Assembly (NCBI RefSeq): GCF_001949145.1
Contig: NW_019091418.1
Coordinates: 1,040,135-1,083,101, forward strand
Length of the DNA: 42,967 bases
DNA from: Acanthaster planci
Lineage: Eukaryota > Echinodermata > Asteroidea > Valvatida > Acanthasteridae
Reading direction: 5' to 3'
The translations under genes were made by a program, and so were the position numbers. Positions within the stretch are counted from its first letter, which is position 1, and each line of letters opens with the position of its first letter. Below are positions 1-11,781 of this stretch, piece after piece. The notes beneath the pieces are model-generated. The model saw nothing but the letters and a program-made list of their open reading frames with translations. It made no database searches and was not told the DNA's origin.

Positions 1-1260
1 CGGAGTCCCCGGCTGGTAGTGGTTAAACAACAAATCATCCCTCTGTGAGCCTTCCAGTTCCTACCAATATTAAAGAAGTAGGAATGCACAGCCTGGGTTG
101 GGCAAGATTTTTGGTTCAATTCAATCCACTTGTTTTGATGGAAATCAGCTGTTTGGATTCACTAAGTGAATTTGATGCAAGGGATTTTTAATATCATCAT
201 GATTTAATTTTATTTGTACTTCATTTGAATTGTCCATTTTGGAGTTTGACATGGTAAAGTATCAGTGTACGGTGCACATCTACACAGGTACACATGTACA
301 ATTCATTTTATTTTATTGAGATTAGAAATGTTAGTCATTATGCAGTGTAACTAAAACCACTAACTATCCCTTGATAAATGTCCTTGGTAAAGTGATTTTT
401 AATTAAGCCTAAGTCATTGCTCTGTGGAGCTGCACCACAGACAGAATGAGACTGCTTTTGTGCACACAGAGCAAGGTAAAATACCAGCATTTCGTACCCA
501 CCGGCATTATGTAGGATACATGTAGCATGCAAAATAAATACATGCACCTGTTGTTTGTGGCATGTGTCTCACTCATTAGTCATTTAGTGCTTATAAGTAC
601 CCTGTTAATAATTCTTTTGAACTCTAGTTTTGTCAGAACAAAGAGCTCGGTTTAAAACCTGGTACGTATTTATCCTTGGTACAAGTGCAAGTGCTTAATT
701 GTCTGTGAAGGAAGTATCTTCTCTGCGGGTACATGTATGTGTACCTATCATGCCTATAGGTGTTATACATTTCACCAAGGCCAAGACGTGGTGGTTTGTG
801 AATTTAATCAATTACTTGATTTAAATTTCTCAATTCAAATCCAAATTTGTTTAATTCTGTAACAAAATAAATAAATAAAAGAAAACGATTACACATGCAG
901 CTAATTTGTTTGCTTTCGAATAGACATTTGAGACAACTTGTCTCCAACTTTTATAAAATAAAACAAATCTGCTTTAAATTTAAAAAATTCGATTTTAAAA
1001 ATAAAAAAAAAATTAAAAATCAACTACCCCGCTCAGGTACACATACTGTTCATTTTGTGCATAAGCGAAAAAAATGGAGGATTTTTGAGGATTGAGGATG
1101 AATACAGTGTTTGAAGTTAGGTAATTGCAGGATTTTGGAGAATTGAGAATGTGCCCTAGTAAAAAGGCCCCAGTGGGTTAGGGTTTTGAAGGCATATTTT
1201 GCTTTTTACATGTAAATTGGTTAGCTTCATATGGTACCAAATCATTGAATGATATTGAAT
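1..1260. other. non-coding stretch, no gene recognised
   Basis: AT-rich sequence with scattered ACATGTAC words and a poly-A-rich patch near 990-1015. No exon with credible splice sites and family similarity was found. It probably lies within an intron or upstream part of the SLC46-like gene whose last exons start at 2033. Confidence 0.5.
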
Positions 1261-1605
1261 GAACAGGATATTGGCTATTGGCGTCCATCAAGGGTTTTAT
1301 TGGGCATGCCGCCATGTGTAACTTCGAATATGTAAAAGTAACCCTCATCAAGGTTTCTACATGTACCCTAATCAGGATAGGGTTCTCCCCGGGATGTTAT
1401 TCCAAAACTGAGCTTTTAGAGGCCTTCCATGGGGCCCCACACCCGTCACTGTCACATCACTAGTCATAAGACCGTGAATACCTCAGTTTTGGAATAACAT
1501 CCCGGGGAGAACCCTATCCTGATTAGGGTACATGTGAATTTGTACTTTGAACAGGATATTAGCTATTGGCGTCCATCAAGGGTTAATTGTGCATGCCGCC
1601 ATGTA
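1261..1605. repeat. foldback element flanked by 57-bp direct repeats
   Basis: A near-identical 57-bp sequence occurs in direct orientation at 1261-1317 and 1549-1605, starting GAACAGGATATT and ending GCCGCCATGT. Between the copies lies an inverted repeat with perfect 53-bp arms, 1360-1412 and 1482-1534, separated by a 69-nt spacer. No coding capacity is visible. It looks like a non-autonomous foldback transposon or a composite of two repeat copies. The family is not recognised. Confidence 0.85.
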
Positions 1606-1639
1606 CTACAACATACTTCTACGTAGTATGTTGTAGTAC
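1603..1639. repeat. short perfect hairpin
   Basis: 14-nt perfect arms, GTACTACAACATAC at 1603-1616 and its reverse complement at 1626-1639, with a 9-nt loop. The hairpin abuts the right-hand direct repeat of the foldback element. Related ACTACA/TGTAGT words recur at 2789-2833 and near 3020. Confidence 0.8.
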
Positions 1640-2032
1640 TGAGTCCTGTAAGCCAAATGAGATGCCAGGTTGTTGTTGAAAGTGAAGATGTCAGTGAAAA
1701 AAGCGAAGGTTGCAATGAAAGAATAAAATGAAATTTCCTGTCACATTAGTACCTGCCTGCTCTGATGACTAATTTCATGTTTGTGATAAAACAAATTTGA
1801 GTATTTTACGCCAGATTCAGGAAAAACATAAAGGGGAAGCTTGGAACCCTCATGAATTCTAAATTAGTCTGATACCATCCCATTCCTCTGTTAACAATAT
1901 ATGAAACCGATTCGATGAACAAGATCAAAAACTTCCTCACGAATAACGTCCATTGGTTTAACTAGGATTTGACCTTCCACCTTCGTGCATAATTCAGTGT
2001 GAAGCTTTAACTTTTTTTTTCTCTTAAGCCAG

Positions 2033-3714
2033 GTATTGTCTTTGCCTTCAGTGGATGCTTGATGAGCTTGTCTGGATTCCTATCTCCAATTATCTTCAAT
2101 GCCATCTACAGTAGCACTTTGTACTTCATGGCTGGATTCGTCTACCTGACTATGGCCCTGTTAGTTCTGATATCCTGGGGTGTCATTGTGTGAGTATTTG
2201 TATGTACTTGTTGCGTACACATTTGTGACCTGTCTCCACATCGGAGCTGAAAGTCGGAATTTTCAAAAATTTAGATATTGGTATTTTTTAGTTCAGCAGA
2301 AAAAGAGCTCTCCAATGGCATGTACCTGGAACACTTAGGGTTGAAGTATAAGCATGATAAGGTGACAATGTGACATTATTCTGGCAGCTTTGCGTCTTTG
2401 TTCCTAACATTGTTTCAACATTTCAGACCAGGCATGCATAATGCTATTCTCAAAACTGCTGTGAAAATGACATTTTTAACTACACGTATATGATCCTGCA
2501 AAATATTTGGAATTAAATTGGAGATGGATCAGTCTTCCCAAATATTACAGAATCCCCAAATTAACTTCCACTTCAATATGATTTTGAACCTTCAAAAGAG
2601 GAAAGAGCGGAATGTGACTTTACGCTCATTTGGTCGTGACGGGTCACATTTCAGTGGAAACCAAATAACCTGTCCTAGGTATGGAAACTGAAGTCATCAA
2701 AAAGTTTGGTTTCAGGGGTCAGGGCAGATCCAGAAATTTTTCAAGGGGAGGGGGGTCAGGCCGGAGGGGTTTTTTAGCCCTAACAGCCCTGAATACTACA
2801 AAGTACTTCATTGTAGTAAAATGTAGTATTCAGCGCTGTCGAAGAGGACATGACCTTATTGTTCTCTGAAGCCATAAAGTACAATAGATAAGACAATATA
2901 CCGCACAGTGCTGTGGCACTATGAATGCATGGCTTTATTGTTCTCTGCAGTGGAGGGTGCCCTAGCCAGAAGTAGTAATGTACCATAGCGCTAGGTCCTT
3001 CAGGCTCAGACTACTGTTTTGTAGTACTGTAAGCCATATTTTATGCACAGGGTTCCAACGGCCTGGAAAAGTCAAGGAAATTTTTTTTGTTTTCCAGGCC
3101 TGGAAAAGTCATGGAATTTGTAAAAATGACTAAAGTCATGGAAAAGTCATGGAATTTTTCAAACACTGCGTGTGATTTCTATTCTCACAAATAAGTGCAC
3201 AAAATGTGTGATTCTATTCGCAACTTAAAAGGCCGAATAGTCCAAGAAATTGCATTATTGGGTCATGGATTTTCATAAGTTGGTCATGGAAAAGTCATGG
3301 AATTTAATTGTCCTTTAGGTGCAGGAACCCTGACTTGCAGAACTGTTACAGTTAACGTCTCATTTTTGTGGGTTGTAGTCTCCTGTTTGTCGCCCTTGCC
3401 TTGTTCACAAACATGTAAGAATCTGCAGGAGGCTATCTTGTTTTTAAGGTTCTTAAGTTAGTTTTTTATTAATTTCCCCATTTTGTTACCTTTTTTCTTT
3501 TTTGTCTCACTCAGAGCAGGGGTAGGGGGTTTCAAGAAACATGAGAAACGAGGGGGTTTGCGTCAGGTGTTTTGTCTAATGCATGTATATGTAGACATGT
3601 GGATCATTATTTTGTCAGTACTCTTCACAGAAATCATGTTTGATTTGTTGTGTAGGTTGCTGCATATTTTTGAGCCCAGGCAGCGGAATGGGTACATTGA
3701 AATCAATGCTGACG
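2033..3714 (+). CDS. SLC46-family transporter (PCFT-like), 3' exons only
   Basis: Two exons of a major-facilitator transporter were read. Exon 2033-2189 follows a pyrimidine-rich tract ending CAG and stops before GTGAGT. It encodes a GIVFAFSGC start, then IFNAIYSSTLYFMAGF and a hydrophobic helix, matching the last two membrane helices of SLC46A1 (family pattern IFNSLYPATLNFMKGFPFL, recalled from memory). Exon 3656-3714 is in matching phase, completing a valine codon, and gives LLHIFEPRQRNGYIEINAD, a charged cytosolic tail. Family role: proton-coupled uptake of folates or other organic solutes across plasma or lysosomal membrane; the substrate here cannot be told. After 3714 a GTAAGA donor suggests another exon, but the frame also stays open to a TGA at 3789-3791, so the true end is uncertain. 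The remaining transporter body is not recognised in the window. Confidence 0.8.
2789..2833. repeat. short hairpin in SLC46-like intron
   Basis: 12-nt perfect arms, CTGAATACTACA at 2789-2800 and TGTAGTATTCAG at 2822-2833. The word family is the same as in the hairpin at 1603-1639. Confidence 0.6.
3048..3332. mobile_element. non-autonomous element with GTCATGGAA core repeats
   Basis: It is bounded by CAGGGTTCC on the left and its exact reverse complement GGAACCCTG on the right. The interior repeats variants of GGAAAAGTCATGGAATTT at least four times. It has no open frame and is about 285 bp, so a MITE-like element. It lies in the intron between the two SLC46-like exons. Confidence 0.65.
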
Positions 3715-3835
3715 GTAAGACCGCTTATCCTAAGAGTTTCTCTGAGAGGTGTAAAGTCAGAGTTCTTCAAAAGACGTACTTTTGCTGCTGAGCATAAAAT
3801 ATTGACTGGAAATTACCACATTTACTATACTTTAT

Positions 3836-4600
3836 CAGGGTTTGCCATTAACGTTTTTTCCTCACTTGCCAGCCGGACCAGCAATGATGGCTTTTTACTA
3901 GTCTGCCAGCATCTTCACTAGTCCGTGTCTTCCCCCAAATTTCAACATTCTTTTTTGGCACTAGTGTTTTCTGCTCCAACATCATGCATGACAGTGTGCA
4001 CTCGGTGCTGACTGTTGTTGAGTTGTTGATGAGTAATCATAAATGGCCATGGGAATTATGAATTTCCAGAATATTCATAAGCATAACTCTACTCAAGCGA
4101 ATTAAACACACAAAGTGGTTACCCGCTGAAAATGGTTTGTTTTATTCACAATCCAAGAGACAGAAAAAAATATATATCATTATGAACAGTTTATGTACAT
4201 GTACCAGTACATGTACGTTTTATGCAGTATGCACATGTACGTGCACATATGTACATGTACGCCTGGCGAACATGTACATGTAAATACAGTACATGTTTGT
4301 TCTCGTGGAACAGAAGTTTCAGACGATTTACTGCCGCTGCATTCATAGACTTCAGCATTACTTCTGCTGGGCTGGTGCCAGGGACCGAACTATTCTTGGT
4401 TGCAAAAGGTTCTACATGTAGTTTATTTGGATAAAATTCCAGCAGCAGCTAGAGGGTATGCATCATTATCAACTATTTCGCCGCTTATTTCAGAATATAA
4501 TTTTACTAGACCGCCGGACTACCCAGACAAGGGCTTTTGCTAGACCGCCACGGTTTTTACACAAATTTGGCTAGCGGACCAGCGTTAAGGTCAAACCCTG
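3836..4600. mobile_element. DNA transposon relic with 18-bp terminal inverted repeats
   Basis: The left end CAGGGTTTGCCATTAACG pairs at 16 of 18 positions with the reverse complement of the right end CGTTAAGGTCAAACCCTG. Subterminal ACTAG/TAGAC words (TTTACTAGTCTGCC on the left, TTTACTAGACCGCC on the right) fit the same element. No transposase frame is seen. An ACATGTAC-rich patch sits inside, at about 4194-4295. Flanking CTTTAT and CTTATAT may be a degenerate target duplication. Confidence 0.6.
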
Positions 4601-5400
4601 CTTATATGTATGATATTCATGTTTGAGAGTCAAATCTCATAGGCCTATTCACCATTACATCAGTCCATATTGGGGCAAAGCACTTTTTTCCCGGGGGGGG
4701 AGGGAGGGAATATTACTCATCATCAGTGATCTGCTAAACCATTAACAGTGCAAGAGGGTTAAGTTTGAGGTTTTTTTTTTCAAAGCAAATTGGTGATTTT
4801 CATTCCCTTGTCTTGTGCAACGCCCATGGTGTGGTAGAGCAAACTCAATGTGGCTCATTTACAATGTAGTTTTGCCAGCTTCCAGAACCTCAAGGAGCTA
4901 TCAGTTAGACGTCCACCCTCACACCAAGTGATCTCTATGTAACAATTGCATTGAACAAAAATCATCTGGATAAGTCACAATAGTAAAAAATTGCGTGACA
5001 ACTTGGCAGTTACCCAGTTGTACTGAAGATAAGCCCCAGGTAGTGCTTAGTATTTTTTGCAGCAGGTTGACATGGCTGGCCCCAGTACATTAGACCAGTG
5101 CAGTTTTTACCATAGTTCTCTCGTTTAACTACCGATAAATTGTTTGTATTTTTGTGATTCATCATTGGCATCACTCATGTGCCATACATCTTTCATGAAT
5201 ATGTACCTGCCTGTGCAGATGTGCACTGCATTTATGTTCACCAGCTCATTTTGATTTTTCATTTCCAGTTGATACAAGTTGCATTGACGACAAGTTGGCA
5301 TAAGCAGCGAACGCCGGAGGAGGTGTAAACCCACTACAGGTTTCTCCAACAGCAAAATGGCCAGCTTGTAAAACAACTGCTAATCCCATGCTCAGGGGAC
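4601..5400. other. intergenic, nothing recognised
   Basis: A G-rich run at about 4690-4710 and ordinary AT-rich sequence. No exon, RNA gene or clear repeat was seen. Confidence 0.4.
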
Positions 5401-6490
5401 AGTCTCTGTTGTTGTGAAAGCCGAGGACTGAGTTGTGGGGACAGAGAATGCGGCCCCACAACGGTCTTGGTCTCATGACGTCTACATGTATTTTTTCAAC
5501 GTTCAACATGTGTTGTCCCCATAAACGGTAGGAAGTGTATGTGGGTAGGCATTCACCGCGTTCAGGAGACAAGTTCTTTTGTTAGGGAAATTTGAACCAA
5601 GTTGTGAGGACATTTCTGAGTCCCCACAACATTTTCAGTCCCCTTAAAATAGGTGAAATATCAAGTGTATGTCCCCACAACTGCGGTGCGGGAGTGTGTG
5701 TACAGACTTGCGTAGTTGCAGGGATAAACGCACAATATTTCACCTATTTTGTGGCGACCGAAAATGTTATGGAGACAGAGATGTCTGTACGGCTTGGTCC
5801 CAATTTGCCCAGTTAAAGAAATTGTCCCCTTAATGCGGTGGAGACCTACCCACATCCTGACACTTCAGTGGTTCCCATTGACTTCATACACATATGCAGA
5901 CATTCAACTGTGGACCTCCTGTTGGTTTTCCTTTGTGTGGATTTGAAAATTTGTGAAAGGTTTTGAGAATGTGTACGTTTTCCGATTGTGGACCCTTTCA
6001 ACAGTGGACCCTATAGTTCTTCAATTTTCAACATCCAAGGTTTGAATACATAGCCACACTTTCTTTTTGATACCAGATTGTGGAGACTCCATCATGATGT
6101 GGTCATAAACTCCCACACCTTAGTTGTGAGGACATACACTCAACATTTCACCTATTTTGTGGGGACCGAAATGTTCCCACAACTCTGTTAAGATTTCCCT
6201 AACAAAAGACCTCGTCCCCTTAACGCGGTGAAATTTTTGAAGGGTTTTTAGAATGTGTGCGTTTTCTGATTGTGGACCCTTTTCAATGGTGGGCCCTATA
6301 GTCTTCCATTTTTCAACATCCATGGCTTGAATATGTACCCACACATTCTTTTTGATACCAGATTGTGAAGACTACATGTTGAAACATAAAATGATGCCGG
6401 ATCAAAAATTGTAATGAGGACAGATTTGTGTCCCGGTAACTAAATACCATTTCCCTAACAAAAGAAATTTTACCCTCAACATGGTAATAG
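5401..6490. repeat. cluster of TTGTGGGGACA repeat copies, partly inverted
   Basis: Segments at about 5545-5690 and 5730-5845 are approximate reverse complements of each other. Both contain CACCGCGTT/AACGCGGTG-type ends, TTAGGGAAAT-type words and AATAGGTGAAATAT. Further partial copies lie at about 6110-6235 and 6395-6485. A second repeated segment, around GATTGTGGACCCTTT with CTTCCATTTTTCAACATCC, occurs at about 5955-6090 and 6240-6370. Short frames across this cluster are by-products of the repeat. It looks like several nested or tandem copies of a non-autonomous DNA element. Confidence 0.65.
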
Positions 6491-9194
6491 CCAGGACATG
6501 TTGCCCAGCAGGTCTGTTAAAGTTGACTGTGTGCAGGGGTGAGATTTCTCAGCTTTTCAGCTGATTTCAGCTTTAATTGTTTTGGATTTCAGCTTTTTTC
6601 CCCACTGACTGTGTACAAAAGTATTGGAAATTGTCACAGTTCAGCTTCTTTGTGCCTTTTTCAGCTGTTTTCATTGGTCAATCTCATCCCTGTGTATGGT
6701 ACCTTGACTCAGCAGTTGTATACTGCCTGTCTGAAATGTCACTCTGAGGTAAAATATTGGAGTGCTCAACAGAGGAAGTTACAACTATTGTGCAAGTGAC
6801 TCTCAAGAATCAGTATTTTGAAGTGTTTGAGGTCATGCTAATGTCTGGCTGACCTAATTTTGTCTTGAATTAAATCTGTGATAATGCCATGTCATATTAA
6901 ATACATATGTGCAAAGATGAGGCTGACAGAATATTTAGGAATTGAGGAATTTTTCTCTCTTTTTAATAATTGTGCATAGAATGACAGTGGAAATTCTGTC
7001 AATTTAAAATATGCCAAAGTTTGATTATCTTTAAAGACAAATCGTAAACTACTACGTTCTGTTTGGACCCAAAGAAAGGATTACACCAATTTAGACCCAG
7101 ACCAAAAGTCTGACAAGTTGCCAGTCTTTCTGTGATCCTTTCCAAGACGTAGCAGTGATAGTGCTGTGCATTTAGGTGGGTAGTACTGGAAATTGACATC
7201 CAGCTGAAATAAGTACACGTAAGTAAAAAAAAAAATTGCGAAGATACAAACAGGAGTACCAAATGTGAAAATACGTTAAAAGTGCCAATATAATATGAGG
7301 TGTATTATTGCTTCCGTGAAGCTAGGTTTTGCTTTAAACAATCTCCACAAAATCTTTTAAACCTCTTCGTTTTTTCTTAGCTTAAAAAGTTCTTATATGA
7401 ATATGCATATGCAGGTGGATATGGATACAAGGTTCCATAATTTGGAACCAGTTCCCCTCGGGTACATGGGTAAGTTGTGTGTTGGTGATGGCGGTGCGAC
7501 TTGAGAATTGTCTTGGTGCTCTAACAGTGCCAATATCTTATACTTCTAACAAGATGGCACTGCTTTCCAAAGTGCAGTCCACTCAATGTACATGTAAATG
7601 ACAGATCGACTATTCCAATCACTGAATAATATGTGGGGCTTGTTTTAGTTTTGTAATCATATATTCAACCGTAAACCCACAATTCACAATAGTTTGCCCC
7701 CTAGGGGTTGACTGCAAGTGGCTACATGTACCTCTCTCAGTGCATTATGGGAAAATGGTCCGTGCTCTAAACAGCCAGTGGTGACAAGTTGTCTCTGTGA
7801 GACAGTGGCCATGTACTGTATTGCTGAGATTGTCATCGTATAACACCAACTTACGAGTAACCTTAACTTGCAACCTTGAGTCTCTCAGTAACCTGTTATT
7901 TTTTTATTCTAATATTTTACGCAAATTGGTTGATCTGGTCGTTCTAAAGTGTAAACAGATGTAGCTAGCAAAAAATGTAATCAGGTGACAAGATTTTTAT
8001 GTTCTGATTCACCGCGTTTCACTTTTTGGTCATAAGATGACCCGACTTTAAATGTCTTGTGTTTAAATTTGTTGCTACAGTACTAAATTGTTACCTCTTG
8101 AAATGAGACCACATGTACTGCAATGCAGATTCAAATTGAATTTCCAAAGTCTTTACAATGATATTTTCTACTTGAGCCACTAAATTTTGAGCACTAACAT
8201 GACCTCCTAGTAGCCTTTATTCAAGATGACAATGATAAGCACTTGACAGAGGATTGGAGGATGTGATTCACACCTGGTCATGGAGGCCTTGACCAATTCA
8301 CTATCGAAGGCCCGAGGCAGAAAATTCAGCTGTTGGAGTAATTCATTTTGAAAATTCTTCTTGACCAATCACACAATCCGTGAAGCAGGCCGCTGTCTCT
8401 GTGAATACTACTCATGTACTTGTATATAGATGTCATGAGTCGTTATTGCTTGCCATTGAGTGGTTTCAGCATATTTCCACCGTTTTATCGATTGGATTCA
8501 TTGCCACCGATTGAATTCATGCAAGTGTCTTTTTTATGATTATTAATACTACATGTACTGAAGTCAGTTGCCCCCAAAAAACCTAAAAAAAACCCTTTAG
8601 AAATGAGTTGGTAAAGGCAGGTGTGACCAGTCTTGACGAAACTTGCGTTTGCTTTTGTCAAAACTTTTTTTAAAAATCTGGATCACAATACCTTTGTGCT
8701 GCAGCCATTTTACCATATTGATGGTTGGCTCACTTTTTGTTATAACTCATGCCATAAAAAAATGTGGTCAACTATGGCAAGCATGCCTTTGTATTACCTT
8801 TGTATTTGGCATGGTAAGATGTCTGCCGGTGGCTTCAATGACCTCTGCGTGATGCTTAAGGGATTATGGGTCCAAAGGAAGTCCGCATCTCATGTGCCAT
8901 GCCCACCTAGACCAAAATTCAGTAATTGCAGTGAAGGCCTTGACTCGGCTAAATTCGTTGCCACTCTGGGTATCTGAAAATTAGTTTCCTCTTTTTCCAG
9001 CAAGGAAAAATGTCGGGGATTATTAGGGAAAGACCAAAAACCTGGAAAGGCTTTGGCAGTACCGCAGATGGAAGAGGTTATATCAGTTTTTAGCGTGGGC
9101 CCAAGTTGTGTCCCTTATTAGGGAAATACCACCAAAAACTAACAGAACTTTAATGAGATTTAAATTTAGATTTAAATTCAACATCAGATTTTTC
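6491..9194. other. intergenic, nothing recognised apart from low-complexity motifs
   Basis: TTTCAGCTTTT-type words recur at 6545-6675. The remainder is AT-rich without credible exons. A 114-codon frame at 8633-8977 has no recognised family, splice context or composition that argues for coding, so it is not called. Confidence 0.4.
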
Positions 9195-9432
9195 CAACCA
9201 AGGGCAGATCGGGGGGCGGGGGCAGTGGGGCCATACCTCTCCTCTAATGGGCCCAGATAGCAAACCAATTTTTAAGTAGCGAAAAATGATGTTTTGTTTC
9301 AGTTTCCTTCAAAAACATTTTGTGGAAAGCCTAAAACGGCCTTATCAAGGTTACAGAAATCTCCATTTTTTTTTCGCCTCCCCTTTAAAAGATTGGCTTT
9401 GGATCTGCCCTTGGTTCCATTACCCCCCCCAC
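9195..9432. repeat. inverted-repeat element with GGGCAGATC ends
   Basis: CAACCAAGGGCAGATC at about 9196-9211 pairs with GATCTGCCCTTGGTT near 9402-9417. G-rich sequence follows the left arm and C-rich sequence follows the right. Similar left-end sequence recurs at 9805-9830 and, weaker, near 2720. This looks like a small dispersed palindromic family. Confidence 0.55.
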
Positions 9433-9802
9433 ACTTTAATAGTTGATTTGGTAATGGAATCTCAGCACCTAGAGCCGAGTTATGTCAGTGTTTTTTAATT
9501 AGCGACAAGAAATATTCTGACTTTTTTTAATGAAAAAGAAACTGCTATTTTTTATGTTGTAATGAAACAGAGATTTTAAAATGAAATTATTAAGTCGGTG
9601 AGTTTTTGAAGCCTAGTCACAAGCCTTTGAAATTAACCATGACAAGGAGCATTCCTTTTGTCACTGTTCATACAGTTACCTAGACTAGTCTTGTTAAAGG
9701 ACTTGTAAGTCTGACTGGAGCCGTGATTCATACATACATGTGGGAGGGAATTACATGTAGGTGCCATATCATTAAATCTAAAATGAATGTGTTTCCCCAT
9801 GC

Positions 9803-10216
9803 TGCAACCAAGGGCAGATCCAGGGGTGGGTGGGGATAGGGCCACACTCCTCTTCCCCAAGGAGCACCAGTAATTAGAATTAGAACGGAAGGCGATTCCC
9901 TTAAGGCTTGTTCGTACTTGGCATGAAAGCAATCGTAATTGTGAATTTGTGAGGACAGATCAAATATTTGTGCTGTGAATTTACAAAATGTGAACACATT
10001 TCCACTCGAATGAAAACTTGTCGCACATCTCTTGTGACGCCAAAATCTCTTAGCTTTCACGCTTGCCCATAGTATTATAGTCTGTTCCGTTTCCCTTCAA
10101 AAGGTGTGTTATGAGCACCAAAATGTAGCCTTAAAGGCCATGACAGGTAACATCAAATCCAAATTCCCCCCCCCCCCGCACCTTGAAAATGTGGTTCTGG
10201 ATCTATTCTTGGTGTC
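9803..10216. repeat. second, more degenerate copy of the GGGCAGATCC element
   Basis: It starts with GCAACCAAGGGCAGATCCAG and a G-rich run. A C-rich run near 10166-10178 is followed by TGGATCTATTCTTGGTGTC, a degenerate inverted match. No coding capacity is seen. Confidence 0.45.
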
Positions 10217-10881
10217 AACATCTCCCCAACTTGAAACACAAAGTGGTTGACTTGGTTATGGAATCTAGATGGTTACAGCTGAATTGTATTAATTTGCAGT
10301 GTTTAAATTATTGTAAACAAGATACATGTACATTTTAAATTGAAATACGGACTGTGTTAATTTTTTATCTTTTTCTAAAAAATAACAGGTGGAGATTTCG
10401 AAAATGAATTTTTGAAGTATTTGGCTAAAGTGGAACAATTTTGAAAGGACCTGAAATTTAAATCATGCTCTTGATTTTACATTTGTCAGATCTTTATTTT
10501 TGTGTGGGAAGATGGAGGGGAAAGACAGGATAGTGGAAAGGTTACCATATTATGTCCAATCCAGGAAATTCTATTTTCTTACATTTACCGAATAATTTGG
10601 CATGTTAAAAAAAAAATTGTTTTGGTGTATAAACTATTGTTGAAGGGTTTTGTGAATGTAACTTATATGAGAGGGAATAAAAATCACACTTTAATTTGAG
10701 CTTTTAGGCCAGAAATGGGCTGTTTCATTCCAGAGCTGTTTGTTTTCAATACATATGTATCATAGTTTATCTACCTTCATTGCTGGGGTAACATTTGCCT
10801 TGAGAATTTGAGAGAGAAAAAAACCACAGCGTGCAACGAAAGAGAGGCCATTTTTCACCACATCTTCAGAAAAAGTCAATA
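10217..10881. other. intergenic, nothing recognised
   Basis: AT-rich sequence without credible exons, RNA genes or repeats. Confidence 0.4.
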
Positions 10882-11056
10882 CAGCTAAACCTAGTTAATT
10901 AGAACGCTATTAAAACAAGACTCTACTTGCAACAAGGAAGTCTTTGGGTCCTAACCCTTTGTTATTCTTTGTTTTCATTCCTGACAATACAAGGTTCCTG
11001 TCAAAACAAGGTAATTTGCCAAGTCTGAAGGGCCTCATATTAACGAGGTCCGACTG
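10882..11056. mobile_element. TA-flanked pogo/Tigger-like MITE
   Basis: The left end CAGCTAAACCTAGTTAAT and right end (reverse complement) CAGTCGGACCTCGTTAATAT are similar inverted termini. TA lies directly outside each end (10880-10881 and 11057-11058), the target duplication expected of Tc1/mariner/pogo superfamily elements. It is 175 bp with no open frame. Confidence 0.6.
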
Positions 11057-11426
11057 TAACTGTATTTTGGGGATGCCTTGCAACTCGAACAGCATATCAG
11101 GCAAAAACGGCAGTCTTTATCACTGAGTGCAAATATGAACTGTGCTGCATTTAACGAACAGACATGAAATGCCAGTGATCAGAAGATAGCTGCACTGTAA
11201 GCCAGCACTACAGATTTCCATCTCTAGGCATTGACAGTTTATGTGCTTTGCTGAGACTGTTCACACAAATGATACTTGATCATCCATTTTTCTCCGAGTT
11301 CAAAAGAAGTTCAAGGGTGCTATCAGCCTTGAGCCGGCATTTTTCACTTTGCTGGTACTGACAAGCCTGTAACACGTGTACATTTTCATAGTCCACTGTG
11401 AACCAGCGGAGTGCTGTTGGCAATGA

Positions 11427-11469
11427 GCCTCCGTTGGTCCAGCTCAGCCTGAGCTGGACCAACGGAGGC
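11427..11469. repeat. perfect 20-bp hairpin with 3-nt loop
   Basis: GCCTCCGTTGGTCCAGCTCA (11427-11446) is followed by GCC and then its exact reverse complement (11450-11469). It lies about 310 bp beyond the ZNF511 stop codon on the gene strand, so it could be in the 3' UTR or just past it. ATTAAA on the minus strand (plus-strand TTTAAT at 11548-11553) is a possible polyadenylation signal upstream of it. Confidence 0.75.
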
Positions 11470-11547
11470 GGGGCTCATAGCTCCTGTCATGGCTGGCCCT
11501 GAAAACTGTCAGCACATACAAGTGTTCTAACGGTAAAGACAATGCAA

Positions 11548-11553
11548 TTTAAT
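11548..11553 (-). terminator. possible ZNF511 polyadenylation signal (ATTAAA)
   Basis: The minus-strand hexamer ATTAAA lies about 230 nt past the ZNF511 stop codon. No closer AATAAA was seen. Assigned from the hexamer alone. Confidence 0.3.
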
Positions 11554-11781
11554 ATTACTCTGCTGCTGCCCGGTTGGCTTCTCAGAAATACATTAATGCA
11601 GAAGACTTGCCTCAGCTAGCCTTAGTAGGTGCCTACAGAAGCCACAGCCCAGTGGCTATGGCTACATCCTCACGGTTGAGTATGTTGTCATCAGCCATAG
11701 CTGAGACTTTCAGATGTAGTCTGATGCTATTATGACATCCCATTTTTCTACTTGAGGCTCAGTCACTGGCTGCAGCACACG

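Noticed and set aside
5246-5572. 108-codon minus-strand frame and neighbouring overlapping frames to 6344
   Set aside because: They track the dispersed repeat copies in this segment rather than a gene.
8633-8977. 114-codon plus-strand frame
   Set aside because: No recognised domain, no splice context and AT-rich composition like its surroundings; a chance frame.
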